A stretch of DNA of 64,000 bases, from NCBI RefSeq assembly GCF_014698065.1, contig NZ_JACJSI010000034.1, positions 1-64,000 of the forward strand. Direction: 5' to 3'. The stretch comes from Nostoc flagelliforme FACHB-838. Lineage in GTDB: Bacteria; Cyanobacteriota; Cyanobacteriia; Cyanobacteriales; Nostocaceae. Position 1 is the first letter of the stretch, and the number at the start of each line of letters is the position of its first letter. The notes under the pieces are model-generated. The model had not been told where the DNA came from. It did no database searches and saw nothing but the letters and a program-made list of their open reading frames with translations. The position numbers and the translations under genes were made by a program. This document shows, one piece after another, positions 20,241 through 29,397 of this stretch.

Positions 20241-21542
20241 ATGCTGCGAATCATTACTCAGCAGGCAGACGTTAGAGCAGAACTACAACGGATCTGCGAG
20301 CGCACCCATGATGAACAGGTGCTTCACAAAGAAGCAACGGTACGGGAAGTTTTGCAAGCAGTGAAGCGCCAAGGCGACAAAGCTGTATTGCATTACACAG
20401 CTGAATTTGACAAACAAACCCTGAAAGCAGAAGAACTCCGAGTTACAGGTTCGGAACTGGATGCAGCCTATCAACAGGTATCGAAGGAGTTGTTAGCCGC
20501 AATTCGGCTAGCTTGCCGCCAAATTGAAGTGTTTCATCGTCAGCGAGTACCGAAAAGCTGGGTACACTTTGGCGATGATGAAGTAGTACTGGGCAAACGC
20601 TACACCCCCGTAGACCGAGCCGGGTTATATGTCCCTGGTGGTCGTGCCGCCTACCCCAGTACAGTGCTGATGAATGCAATTCCAGCTCATGTTGCTGCTG
20701 TACCCCATGTGGTGATGGTGACACCACCAGGGCCAGGGGGTGTAATTAATCCAGCAGTCTTGGTGGCTGCCCAAGAAGCAGGGGTACAAGAAATTTATCG
20801 CATTGGGGGCGCACAAGCGATCGCTGCTTTAGCTTATGGCACGGATACGATTCCAAAAGTGAATGTAATTACTGGGCCTGGTAACATTTATGTCACCCTA
20901 GCGAAAAAACTTGTCTACGGCATCGTTGGTATTGATTCTTTAGCAGGCCCCAGCGAAGTGCTGATAATTGCCGATGAAACCGCAAATCCAGTGCATGTAG
21001 CTGCTGACTTGCTGGCCCAAGCCGAACACGATCCAATGGCGGCAGCAATTTTGCTGACGACAGATGCTGCTTTGGCGAAAAACGTGCAGTTAGCTTTGGA
21101 AAGACAGTTAGTGGATCATCCACGGCGAATAGACACAGAAAAAGCGATCGCTCACTACGGCTTGATTATCCTTGTGGAATCGCTCCAAGCAGCAGCAGAA
21201 CTCTCAAATGAATTTGCCCCCGAACATCTGGAATTAGAAATCAAAGACCCTTGGGCGCTCCTCCCACAAATTCGTCACGCTGGGGCAATCTTTTTGGGTT
21301 ACTCAACACCAGAAGCTGTAGGAGACTATTTGGCAGGTCCTAACCATACCTTGCCAACTTCTGGGGCTGCCCGCTATGCTTCGGCACTGGGGGTTGAAAC
21401 TTTCCTCAAACACTCTAGTATTATTCAATACTCCCAAACTGCACTGCAAAATGTAGCTGGTGCCATTGATGTGCTAGCAACAGCAGAAGGTTTACCTTCT
21501 CATGCTGATTCAGTACGACGCCGAATTCAGCAAGAAGAGTGA
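20241..21542 (+). CDS. hisD: Histidinol dehydrogenase
   Basis: A 433-residue zinc-dependent enzyme for the last two oxidations of histidine synthesis (L-histidinol to L-histidine, two NAD+). Signatures are VPGGRAAYPSTVLMNAIPA, the NAD/substrate region IGGAQAIAALAYGT, DSLAGPSEVLIIADE, zinc ligands in LLAQAEHDP, the catalytic Glu-His pair in EFAPEHLEL, and AGPNHTLPTSGAARY near the end. The ATG at 20241 lacks an obvious ribosome site. It stands alone; hisH is 17 kb away. Confidence 0.96.
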   Translation: MLRIITQQADVRAELQRICERTHDEQVLHKEATVREVLQAVKRQGDKAVLHYTAEFDKQTLKAEELRVTGSELDAAYQQVSKELLAAIRLACRQIEVFHRQRVPKSWVHFGDDEVVLGKRYTPVDRAGLYVPGGRAAYPSTVLMNAIPAHVAAVPHVVMVTPPGPGGVINPAVLVAAQEAGVQEIYRIGGAQAIAALAYGTDTIPKVNVITGPGNIYVTLAKKLVYGIVGIDSLAGPSEVLIIADETANPVHVAADLLAQAEHDPMAAAILLTTDAALAKNVQLALERQLVDHPRRIDTEKAIAHYGLIILVESLQAAAELSNEFAPEHLELEIKDPWALLPQIRHAGAIFLGYSTPEAVGDYLAGPNHTLPTSGAARYASALGVETFLKHSSIIQYSQTALQNVAGAIDVLATAEGLPSHADSVRRRIQQEE

Positions 21543-21892
21543 TTTGGAATGCTTAATTTTTTCTTATAACTAAAAGTTGGGATAGCGATACCGACGGTGA
21601 GCTACGCTAAAGTACGCCAGTTGCTATCCTGCCTTCAGCTGCCTTTTAAGCGTCTACAAGTCGGGCATTGCCAACAGTAGTTTCTGGGGCAGGTGTTTAC
21701 TGTGCCACAAACTCGTGGAAAGCCTCTCTAGACGAGTTGCCACAATTCACTAGCATGAAGGTAATGTGATGATCTATCGCCCAGCCTTAAATATATGGAC
21801 TAATTGGTAAATAAAAAATTGCTTTAGTGTTGCTACCGACGAATTTTGCTAGATACTTATGTAAAGGGTCTACTCTTTAGGAGACGAGAGTG
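21543..21892. other. Intergenic, no gene seen
   Basis: 350 bp between hisD and the Usp gene. A 7-bp stem AACTCGT/ACGAGTT (21710-21716 and 21732-21738) is the only clear structure. The end of the region carries TAGGAG (21878-21883), the ribosome site of the next gene. Confidence 0.45.
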
Positions 21893-22318
21893 ATGCTAAA
21901 TAGTGTTTTGGTAGCTCTGGATGGTTCGGAAATTTCAGAACGAGTAATTCAAGCTTTAGATAATTTGGCGTTGTCAAAAGATTCCAAGGTTATTTTTTGT
22001 CATGTATTTCCCACGCCAGAGTCAGAGAGCGAACTACCCGCTGATCTTCCTCAGCCAGAGTCCCCAACATTTTCTTATTTTCAGATTGAAAAACAGCTGC
22101 AATCCTATCAGGAAAAGTTATCACTTTCAAGTGAGTTAGAACTAGTAACTGGTGATCCTGCTGAAGAGATTATTCGCCTTGCCAATATTTATAAAACTGA
22201 CTTGATTATAATTGGCAGTCGTGGATTGATGGGGATGAAGCGAATTGTTCAGGGTTCTGTTAGCAGTCAAGTTGTAGAAGAGGCTAATTGTTCAGTATTA
22301 GTCGTCAAACCGAGGTAA
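21893..22318 (+). CDS. Universal stress protein (UspA family)
   Basis: A 141-residue single Usp domain: N-terminal VLVALDGSEISERVIQAL, the ribose/phosphate loop in ELVTGDPAEEIIRLA, and the ATP-binding pattern GSRGLMGMKRIVQGSVSSQVV (G-2x-G-9x-G-S type), so it probably binds ATP. The frame begins GTG ATG; AGGAG lies 9 nt before the ATG and 6 nt before the GTG, so either may be used. Usp proteins respond to starvation, redox or desiccation stress; no partner gene indicates which applies. Confidence 0.9.
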   Translation: MLNSVLVALDGSEISERVIQALDNLALSKDSKVIFCHVFPTPESESELPADLPQPESPTFSYFQIEKQLQSYQEKLSLSSELELVTGDPAEEIIRLANIYKTDLIIIGSRGLMGMKRIVQGSVSSQVVEEANCSVLVVKPR

Positions 22319-22430
22319 AAATTTGCAAGAGGAAACAATGACTGCATTCAGTGTCAAATTTTTCCAAAGTTAAAATTAATTAAACAAGTTTTAACAGCCG
22401 ACAATTAAATAAAAATTTTGTGATTCTGTT

Positions 22431-22488
22431 TTCTCTGCGTCTCTGTGATTAGCTAAATTACTTTTAAACCGCAGAGGCGCAGAGAGAA
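22431..22488. repeat. CGCAGAGGCGCAGAG dispersed inverted repeat
   Basis: TTCTCTGCGTCTCTGTG (22431-22447) is nearly complementary to 22469-22488, giving a stem of about 16 bp with a few mismatches. A single-sided relative (CCACAGAGGACGCAGAGGAC) occurs near 40.21 kb. This is a known style of Nostoc intergenic repeat. Confidence 0.6.
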
Positions 22489-22564
22489 AAAAGAGATTCT
22501 TCGAGTCATCTTAAAAGAGCTAGTTTTAGAGACAAGGAAAATCCCCCTTCTGCGTTCATTCGAT

Positions 22565-22951
22565 TTAACGTTTTTGAGTTGCCAGAAACTGACGCAAGCT
22601 CAACAAACTCAGCGTTTGGCCCAAATTCAAGGGCAAAATTGAAACTCCTTCCAAGCGGGATTGTACCCAACCTTCTCCCCAATACCATTCGTGGAACCCG
22701 TCAATTCCTCCGCTAAGTACCAAGCGGAGACAGTTGGATTTGACAACATCTACTTGATGATGAATTGGGACTGGCCCCGTCCAGGTTGTAAACTGGAATC
22801 CGGCAAGCAGTTCTTCTGGCATTCCTGGCGCAAAGCGTTGCCCTAAAAGCCATTTTTCTAGTTGTACCGGATGCAGCAGACTGTCACGAATTGCATTTGT
22901 TGATGCTTCGATTTCGATCCGCAGTTGGCTTTGTTGAAAATTACCCAGCAT
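22565..22951 (-). CDS. Conserved cyanobacterial protein, possibly SRPBCC-like
   Basis: A 128-residue protein of unknown function when started at the ATG 22949-22951 (MLGNFQQSQLRIEIEAS), preceded by TTTAGG. The frame is open for 26 more codons (to 23029), but those residues are low in quality and partly repeat-like. Alternating hydrophobic strands, a helix IRDSLLHPVQLEKWLL and a closing amphipathic helix LSLLSLRQFLA suggest a START/SRPBCC-type helix-grip fold (inference). It is convergent with the Usp gene and divergent from hslO. Confidence 0.65.
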   Translation of the reverse strand: MLGNFQQSQLRIEIEASTNAIRDSLLHPVQLEKWLLGQRFAPGMPEELLAGFQFTTWTGPVPIHHQVDVVKSNCLRLVLSGGIDGFHEWYWGEGWVQSRLEGVSILPLNLGQTLSLLSLRQFLATQKR

Positions 22952-23192
22952 TTTTCTAGGATTACCTAAAGGTGAGACAAGTTCAGGACTTGCACTAAAA
23001 AAACATCCCATCGTAGGGGTGCAAGGCATTGAACCCCTACAAATCTACAAATAATTTGGGATAATTTATTTTTTGCAACTCCCTTATCTTTAATATGGCA
23101 AATAGAATCACTCATAATTAGGGTGTCACTTTTCTACCAGCAGAGAACTTAGAATAGAAAAAGTGAACTTGTTAAGAAATGTAAGGTTATTC

Positions 23193-24098
23193 ATGGCGGA
23201 TCAGTTAATTCGTGCAACAGCAGCCGAAGGTGGAATTCGTGCCGTAGGTGTGATCACCACACGTTTAACAGAAGAAGCACGAGGGCGTCACAAGCTTTCC
23301 TATGTGGCAACGGCAGCACTGGGTCGGACTATGGCAGCTGGCTTGTTAATGGCTTCTAGTATGAAGCGAACTGGGTCAAGGGTCAATGTCCGGGTGAAGG
23401 GTGATGGGCCTTTGGGTGGCATATTGGTAGATGCAGGCTTAGATGGTACGGTACGCGGGTATGTGGCAAATCCATCGGTGGAATTGCCTCCCAATGCCAA
23501 AGGTAAGCTAGATGTTGGTGGGGCAGTTGGTAGCGGCTACCTTTACGTTGTGCGGGATATCGGTTATGGTTATCCTTACTCTAGTACCGTTGAACTAGTT
23601 TCTGGGGAAATTGGCGATGATGTGGCTCATTATTTGGTGAATTCCGAACAAACACCTTCCGCTTTAGTTTTAGGTGTGTTCGTGGGAGCAGATGGAGTAA
23701 CTGCGGCAGGAGGATTACTAATACAAGTATTACCTAAAGCTGCCAGGGACGAAGCTTTAGTAGAAACGTTGGAATCACGGGTTGCCGGCCTAGCAGGATT
23801 TACGCCATTGTTGCAAGCCGGGAAGAATTTAACTGAAATCTTTAGCGACCTGTTGGGAGACATGGGACTGGAAATCTTTCCCGAACGGCAAATACTGCGC
23901 TTTCACTGTGGTTGTTCTTTTGATCGCGTTCTGGGGGCACTGAAGATTTTGGGGGAAGCGGAACTGGAAGATATGATTGTTAAAGATGATGGGGCAGAAG
24001 CAATTTGCGAATTTTGCGGCAATGTTTACCACGCAAGTAGCGGTCAGTTAGCTCAACTAATTGCCGATTTGCAAGCTGAATCTACTGTTTCAGAATAA
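23193..24098 (+). CDS. hslO: Redox-regulated chaperone Hsp33
   Basis: A 301-residue holdase chaperone activated by oxidation. The N-terminal domain starts ADQLIRATAAEGGIRAVGV; the C-terminal redox switch has four zinc-binding cysteines, CGC in FHCGCSFDR and CEFC in ICEFCGNVYH. Oxidation releases zinc and exposes the client-binding surface. The frame opens ten codons earlier at a GTG, but the ATG at 23193 with TAAGG 6 nt upstream gives the conserved N-terminus. Confidence 0.95.
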   Translation: MADQLIRATAAEGGIRAVGVITTRLTEEARGRHKLSYVATAALGRTMAAGLLMASSMKRTGSRVNVRVKGDGPLGGILVDAGLDGTVRGYVANPSVELPPNAKGKLDVGGAVGSGYLYVVRDIGYGYPYSSTVELVSGEIGDDVAHYLVNSEQTPSALVLGVFVGADGVTAAGGLLIQVLPKAARDEALVETLESRVAGLAGFTPLLQAGKNLTEIFSDLLGDMGLEIFPERQILRFHCGCSFDRVLGALKILGEAELEDMIVKDDGAEAICEFCGNVYHASSGQLAQLIADLQAESTVSE

Positions 24099-24251
24099 AG
24101 TATAAAATAGCACTGATTTTTGAGATTGTTAATGATACTCTGTGGAGAGAGATAATCAAAAAGTAGCTTTTTAATCATGAGAAAGTTACTATGTCAACAA
24201 TGGAATTATCAACCTAAAACATAGCGCTATTCAATTATTTTGGTGTGAGAG

Positions 24252-26327
24252 ATGACAGAGCGGGATATTCCAGACAGTTGGTCTTCAGCCAGTGGAAGAG
24301 AGCCAGATCAAAACAAAAGATTATCCCGAACAGAACAATTCGGTGAAACTCAGCCATTTGATGTCCCAGCTACTGGTTCTACCTCCAAGTCAGTGAAGCG
24401 GCGAAAAAAAAACCATACGAAAGGATTACCTATAAATAGTAATTCAAAAGAAACTGCACAACTCAGTAGTACTGTTGGGAAATGGCCACGCTGGATGAAA
24501 AGCTGGACATTATGGCTAGTACTACTAATGTTGATTCCTGGCAGTGTAGGATTCTTAGCAATGGCAATGCTGCTAAAGTTGCCATCTGCTCCTAATTGCC
24601 CCTCAATTTTCTGGCCCCTAGCTAGTGCTTCCGTGCGGTTACACTGCGCTCAGTTAGCGGCTTCTAAGCAGACAGTTAACGACCTATTGCAAGCGATCGC
24701 TCTGGTGAAGCAACTACCACAAAATCACCCGTTGCATGGAGAAATTGATCGTTTCATTGAGGAATGGTCGCGGGATATTTTGAAGCTAGCCGATCAAAGT
24801 TTCCAAACAGGGAATTTAGAGGAAGCGATCGCTACTGCTCGTAAGATACCCGAAGATGTAGCAGCTTATAAATTAGTTGATGAACAAGTTGACAAATGGC
24901 AGTCAATTTGGTCAAAGGCAGAAGCGACATACAACGGTGCGATCGCAGAAGTAAAGGAACGGCGCTGGCAATCGGCCTTCATGTTATCCGCCAAAATGTT
25001 GCGCGTAAACAATCAATACTGGGCGGGTATTAAATACGACCAATTGAATCGTCTAATTGCCACAGCGCGGGAAGATGGCGATAAGTTAGGAAAAGCCGAA
25101 AGTTTAGCAAACACCAAAGTAGTCGATAAATTACTAGAAGCGATCAAATTAGCCGAGTCCATTGGATCAGAAAGTTACATTTACCAAAAAGCTCAAGAAG
25201 CGATTCCCGCATTTGGACGCAAAATGCTGGAATTGGCACAGGCAAAACTAGACAAGCAGGATGCCGATGAAGCGCTAAATATTGCTAGGCAAATTCCCGA
25301 AAGTACGAAACTACAGGGCGAAACCGATGACTTTATCGCTATAGCTGATGCCAAAAGGAGTGCTTGGATCGGTAACGTTTCTGGTTTAGAGGCAGCGATC
25401 GCTCAAGCACAACAAATTGATCCTTCTAGACCTGTGTATAACGAAGCGCAACAACTAATTGCTCGTTGGCAGTTGGAAATTGAAGATGTTGCCAATCTAG
25501 AAAAAGCAAGAATATTGGCTAGCCAGGGGACAGTCCCTAATTTAACAGCAGCGATCGCCCAGGTGCAGCTTATCCCTGCTAGTAACCCCCGCGCCACAGA
25601 AGCTAGGCAAGAAATAGGTCGCTGGCAGGCCCAAGTGGAGACAATTGAAGACCAGCCTTACTTAGAACGCGCCGAACAGATAGCAATATTCGAGGATATT
25701 AACTCCTTGCAAGCTGCGATCGCTCAGGCTAGCGAAATTCGTAGAGGTCGTGCCTTATATCCAGAAGCACGGAAAAAAATTCGTATTTGGGTAGCAAAGA
25801 TTCAACGAATTCAAGACCAACCTTACTTGGATCAAGCACAAGAACTAGCTCAAAGTGGAAATCTCGCTGCTGCCATTAACGCAGCTCAACAAATTGCCTC
25901 TTCGGGAAGGGCGCTGTCACAAGAAGCACAAGCTGCAATAAATGACTGGGAAGGTCAAATTCGCACTAGAGAAAACTGGAGGAAGGCCCAGGAAGTGGGG
26001 GCGGCTGGCACACCAGAAGCATTGGTTGAAGCAATACGATTGGCGGATCGGGTTTCAAACAATAGCATTTTACGTATGGATGCGAATCTGGCTATTGACC
26101 AATGGAGTCAGCAACTGTTAGAAATAGCACGCTTTCAAGGTCAGTCTGATATTGCTAGAGGAATTGACATTGCCAAATCGATTCCACGCGGTAGTGCTGC
26201 TTACAGTGCAGCGCAAGAGCAAATTAAGGCTTGGCAGGATTTTCTGAATCCTAAACCTGAACCCGAACCTCAGCCTCAGCTTGAATCTCAACCATTTCCT
26301 CCATCAACTACTCCTAATGGGCAGTAA
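24252..26327 (+). CDS. Large membrane-anchored helical-repeat protein of unknown function
   Basis: A 691-residue protein. The first 80 residues are polar and basic (KRRKKNHTKG), then one transmembrane segment at about residues 86-108, then about 550 residues of degenerate 40-50-residue helical repeats, each with an AIAQA/ARQIP helix, a Y/EA helix and a closing IxxWQ; the tail is Pro/Glu-rich (PKPEPEPQPQ). The repeats resemble TPR-like arrays without canonical TPR consensus. Six HIP1 octamers (for example at 24693, 24825, 24939, 25395, 25551, 25716) mostly encode the Ala-Ile-Ala core of the repeats. It is probably a scaffold in the cell envelope or at the inner membrane (inference). Confidence 0.8.
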   Translation: MTERDIPDSWSSASGREPDQNKRLSRTEQFGETQPFDVPATGSTSKSVKRRKKNHTKGLPINSNSKETAQLSSTVGKWPRWMKSWTLWLVLLMLIPGSVGFLAMAMLLKLPSAPNCPSIFWPLASASVRLHCAQLAASKQTVNDLLQAIALVKQLPQNHPLHGEIDRFIEEWSRDILKLADQSFQTGNLEEAIATARKIPEDVAAYKLVDEQVDKWQSIWSKAEATYNGAIAEVKERRWQSAFMLSAKMLRVNNQYWAGIKYDQLNRLIATAREDGDKLGKAESLANTKVVDKLLEAIKLAESIGSESYIYQKAQEAIPAFGRKMLELAQAKLDKQDADEALNIARQIPESTKLQGETDDFIAIADAKRSAWIGNVSGLEAAIAQAQQIDPSRPVYNEAQQLIARWQLEIEDVANLEKARILASQGTVPNLTAAIAQVQLIPASNPRATEARQEIGRWQAQVETIEDQPYLERAEQIAIFEDINSLQAAIAQASEIRRGRALYPEARKKIRIWVAKIQRIQDQPYLDQAQELAQSGNLAAAINAAQQIASSGRALSQEAQAAINDWEGQIRTRENWRKAQEVGAAGTPEALVEAIRLADRVSNNSILRMDANLAIDQWSQQLLEIARFQGQSDIARGIDIAKSIPRGSAAYSAAQEQIKAWQDFLNPKPEPEPQPQLESQPFPPSTTPNGQ

Positions 26328-26456
26328 TATCTTTATTAATGTTTGATTCAGCATTTTTAAAGGGCATATTAGGGTGCAAGGATAAAATTTCTTCAATGTG
26401 TCTTAATTTCCAACATTTTTCAAGTAGGGCGCACATCTGTGCGCCCCTATAATACT

Positions 26457-27335
26457 TTATTCGCCCATCCCTTCTCCCCATTCTTTAATTACAGAAAATA
26501 GTGATGAGTAATCATCATCAGCAAATGACATTTTCACGGCTGTTTGCAAAATTTGCCGTACACCTTTAATACTGCTGAGATCCAAACTCCGAGATTTCGC
26601 TTCCGAGATAAACAATTCTGTATCTTTAAGTAAGTGTTTTGTAGGGAAATTTGGATCAACATAATTGCCATCCAACATCCGTTGTAGCTTTTTGTCAAAG
26701 GTAGGCGCATAGAGTGGACTGTCACGCAATATTTGCATAAACACATCCACATCGACACCTTGACGCTGGATAAAAGCCAGACTCAGGGCAAAGCTAGTTG
26801 TTAGAGAAGCTATTAGTTGATTGAGTGCCAATTTGAGCGCCGCCGCAGATCCCACTGGCCCAATAAGTAAAGGTTCTATACCAAAATTTTGGAGTAACTT
26901 TAAATGGCGTTGATATTGTTCTGGCTCGGCTCCTACCATAACATTCAACTTGCCAGCTTTTGCTTCCGGGATACTCCCTAAAACGGGTGCTTCTAAATAC
27001 TCACCACCACCTGCAACAACTGCATCTCTAATTTCTTGGCTTTCTGTGGGAGTAATTGTTCCCATTTGGATGATTGTGCGCCCTTCCAAAGTTTGCCAAG
27101 CAGTATCTGAAAGCAAGACATTATAAATGGCCGGAGCATTAGTTAGCATAAGAATTATGCACTCAGCAGCACGAATGGCGTGGCGGGGATGTGTAGCAAT
27201 TTCAGCCCCAGCTGCTTGTAGTGGTGCTAATTTTTCTGGGGTACGATTATAGGCAACTAGCTGTATATCTGCGGCTAATAACCTTTGAGCCATTGGTAGT
27301 CCCATCAGTCCGGTTCCCAGAAATGCCACCTTCAT
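26457..27335 (-). CDS. NAD(P)-dependent 3-hydroxyisobutyrate dehydrogenase-family oxidoreductase
   Basis: A 292-residue beta-hydroxyacid dehydrogenase. The Rossmann loop is VAFLGTGLMGLPMAQRLL at the N-terminus, the substrate-binding motif is EAPVLGSIPEAKAGKL, and the catalytic lysine is in GSAAALKLALNQLIAS (about residue 170). Relatives include glyoxylate/succinic semialdehyde reductases, so the substrate cannot be fixed from sequence. ATG at 27333-27335 with AAGGA 9 nt upstream. Confidence 0.88.
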   Translation of the reverse strand: MKVAFLGTGLMGLPMAQRLLAADIQLVAYNRTPEKLAPLQAAGAEIATHPRHAIRAAECIILMLTNAPAIYNVLLSDTAWQTLEGRTIIQMGTITPTESQEIRDAVVAGGGEYLEAPVLGSIPEAKAGKLNVMVGAEPEQYQRHLKLLQNFGIEPLLIGPVGSAAALKLALNQLIASLTTSFALSLAFIQRQGVDVDVFMQILRDSPLYAPTFDKKLQRMLDGNYVDPNFPTKHLLKDTELFISEAKSRSLDLSSIKGVRQILQTAVKMSFADDDYSSLFSVIKEWGEGMGE

Positions 27336-27416
27336 TTTTCACGTTCCTTTGGTACAGCGTAGGCGTAGCCTTTTGTAGACATCGCGTTTCCATCGTTTGA
27401 TTTTAATATCAGTTAT

Positions 27417-27456
27417 CAGTGAACAGTTATCTCTAAATACTGATAACTGTTCACTG
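27417..27456. repeat. 15-bp perfect inverted repeat
   Basis: CAGTGAACAGTTATC (27417-27431) and its complement (27442-27456) flank a 10-nt loop. It lies 80 bp upstream of the dehydrogenase gene. The sequence is made of CAGTTATCAGTGAACAG strings frequent between Nostoc genes. Confidence 0.65.
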
Positions 27457-27534
27457 ACTAGTACAGGTCAGCGGAAATAAACCTACCATTTCATTACAGC
27501 CAGAAAGCCCAAAATTAAATTATGCGTGACTTTT

Positions 27535-27553
27535 GACTTCCGCCTGGCGGTAC
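27535..27553. repeat. Dispersed GACTTCCGCC/GGCGGTAC repeat
   Basis: A short element containing CCGCCTGGCGG; an inverted relative (GTACCGCAAGGCGGAAGTCA) starts right after the Ca2+/H+ exchanger gene near 62.75 kb. Confidence 0.45.
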
Positions 27554-27575
27554 TAGTGACTAACGTCTCTGGCGA

Positions 27576-27671
27576 TTAGCCACCAGCCGCAAAAGTCACC
27601 ATAATTATCACTGAAAGTAAAATCCCTGGAGTAAGTAAGGTTACTAGCATTAAAAGGTCATGAGTGGACAT
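27576..27671 (-). CDS. Possible 31-residue single-pass membrane protein
   Basis: Short frame ATG 27669-27671 to TAA 27576-27578. The product starts MSTHDLLMLVTLLTPG and is hydrophobic from residue 6 to the end (FAAGG), which would make one transmembrane helix with a short polar N-terminus, in the size class of the small photosystem, b6-f and NDH subunits. It lies 110 nt downstream of the MidA-type gene in the same direction. The ribosome site is weak. I cannot match it to a named subunit; the clean hydrophobic pattern is the main support. Confidence 0.5.
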   Translation of the reverse strand: MSTHDLLMLVTLLTPGILLSVIIMVTFAAGG

Positions 27672-27780
27672 AATTATTACTTTGGTATTGTGTTTAACTT
27701 TACAGTAATCACTGTTATGCTAGTCTAAATAAGACTGATAGTGCATTCTTAAATAGAGTTTTAACTTTTCAAATTGACGT

Positions 27781-28968
27781 TTACTCTGGCACGGTCAATC
27801 CTTTTAGTGGTTGAGAAGTTTCTGTCTTGTCTAAACCTTTGCTCTGAATTAAGACTCCAAAGCCGCCGAGTCCTGTGGGATCTATAAGTTGGTGTAGTGC
27901 GTCCCGGCGCTGTAATAACTGCGAGAGGGGTTGCTTTTGATAAGAAAGGGCTGCAATACGATCGCCTAACCCCAACGCCATCAAAAATAATCCCTGCTGG
28001 ATAAAACCAATATTCTTTAAATTGTACTTCTCACCCCAAATTTCCAAAGCCGTAAAGTCAACATGGGCAGTGATATCTTGTCGCCCAATATTAATATAGG
28101 GGTTGTCATGGAAACGATGGTGATAATAGCACTGTAACGTTCCCTGCGATCGCCTGGGATTATAGTAACGACTGGCGGGGTGGCCATAATCAATTGTTAA
28201 CACATAGCCGCGCTGCAAGCGGTCTGCTACTATACTCAACCAGTCTAGAGCAGCTAAATTAATTTCACTGCGGTAATCATCTGGATATGCATTTTGGGTA
28301 AAATCGATTCCTACCAAGTCTAAATATTCCCTCAGTTGGGGCGTTGAAAGTTCCCCTGTGACTTCTACAAATGATGGGCATTGGGCATTGGTTTCTTTCT
28401 TATTCTTATCTGTGGTTACATAAATTTCTCGTAGTTCACCCGTTTCTAGGATGAATTGATGCACGGGGAAAGCATCAACTAACTCATTAGAAAAAAAGCA
28501 GCCTACGATCGCATTTGGTGGTATCTCCTCTAAATTGCACCAATGCACGGGTAAATCTTGTAAGCGTTGCTGCTGTTCTTGTCTTAAAGTTGGCGACTTT
28601 TCAACAATGATATACTCCAGCGCCGCAAAAAAATCTGGGTAGTTTAGCTGATGATATTTGAGGATATGCAACGCTAGCAATCCTTGACCTGCTCCCATTT
28701 CTACTAGAGAAAATGGTACAGGTTTTCCTAGAATCTCCCACATTTGCAAAAATTGTTCTGCTAGTAACTCGCCAAAATCAGAACAGAGGTTAGGAGAGGT
28801 GAAAAAATCACTATCTTTAAAACCTATTTTGACTGCATCGCTGGAATAGTAGCCGTATTCAGGGTGGTATAAGGCCAGATCCATGAATTGGGCGAAAGTA
28901 ATTCGCTGCTGTGAAGAGGTGGTAATGTGGTTGGCGATCGCTGCACACAATGCTGGATTTGAATCCAT
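27781..28968 (-). CDS. MidA/NDUFAF7-type SAM-dependent methyltransferase
   Basis: A 395-residue class I methyltransferase of the DUF185/Methyltransf_28 family. The N-terminal motif ITFAQFMDLALYHPEYGYYS is diagnostic, followed by SAM motif I VEMGAGQGLLALHILKY (about residues 90-106), SNELVDAFPVHQF and LTIDYGHPA. Mitochondrial relatives dimethylate an arginine of the complex I 49-kDa subunit; the bacterial equivalent of that subunit is NdhH, whose gene is 10 kb away here, so a role on the NDH-1 complex is possible (inference). Confidence 0.85.
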   Translation of the reverse strand: MDSNPALCAAIANHITTSSQQRITFAQFMDLALYHPEYGYYSSDAVKIGFKDSDFFTSPNLCSDFGELLAEQFLQMWEILGKPVPFSLVEMGAGQGLLALHILKYHQLNYPDFFAALEYIIVEKSPTLRQEQQQRLQDLPVHWCNLEEIPPNAIVGCFFSNELVDAFPVHQFILETGELREIYVTTDKNKKETNAQCPSFVEVTGELSTPQLREYLDLVGIDFTQNAYPDDYRSEINLAALDWLSIVADRLQRGYVLTIDYGHPASRYYNPRRSQGTLQCYYHHRFHDNPYINIGRQDITAHVDFTALEIWGEKYNLKNIGFIQQGLFLMALGLGDRIAALSYQKQPLSQLLQRRDALHQLIDPTGLGGFGVLIQSKGLDKTETSQPLKGLTVPE

Positions 28969-29037
28969 AAAATTTCAGATTTTAGATTGGGAACTACAAA
29001 AAACAAATGCTTACCAACGACGGGTTGTCTCCAATCG

Positions 29038-29391
29038 TTAACGTAAAGGTAAGAACCGGACTTGTCCCTCCCATTCTCCTTCTAAGCTACATTCATCTAG
29101 CAACAAAATTTCCTCGATCGCTAAACCAACTGAAACACGACGACTGATCTCAAATAACCCAGGCATTGCCAAGCCTGCTTGCAATCGTTCATAGGCAAAA
29201 GTTGTCATCGTCGCTACATCATGAGTTAGCACCACACGCCTGTTTTGCGCTGCCCATTCTAATACAGTTGGATCGTCTGCTTCAGTCAATCCAACATCCT
29301 GAACACGGATGATATCAACATTACTGTTACGACGCAAAACACCACGAATAATCTGATTGTTAAAGTTCTCGTCAGCCAAAAAACGCAGCAT
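29038..29391 (-). CDS. DUF5615 PIN-like protein, toxin of a DUF433/DUF5615 pair
   Basis: A 117-residue protein with PIN-like acidic residues: FLADENF at residues 5-11, VQDVGLTEADDPTVLEWA and RVVLTHDVATM, the pattern of DUF5615 (Mut7-C-like) proteins, thought to be nucleases. Its ATG (29389-29391) is 6 nt after the stop of the DUF433 gene, so the two are almost certainly cotranscribed and translationally coupled. Such pairs behave as predicted type II toxin-antitoxin modules; activity here is inferred. Confidence 0.82.
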   Translation of the reverse strand: MLRFLADENFNNQIIRGVLRRNSNVDIIRVQDVGLTEADDPTVLEWAAQNRRVVLTHDVATMTTFAYERLQAGLAMPGLFEISRRVSVGLAIEEILLLDECSLEGEWEGQVRFLPLR

Positions 29392-29397
29392 CGTAAT

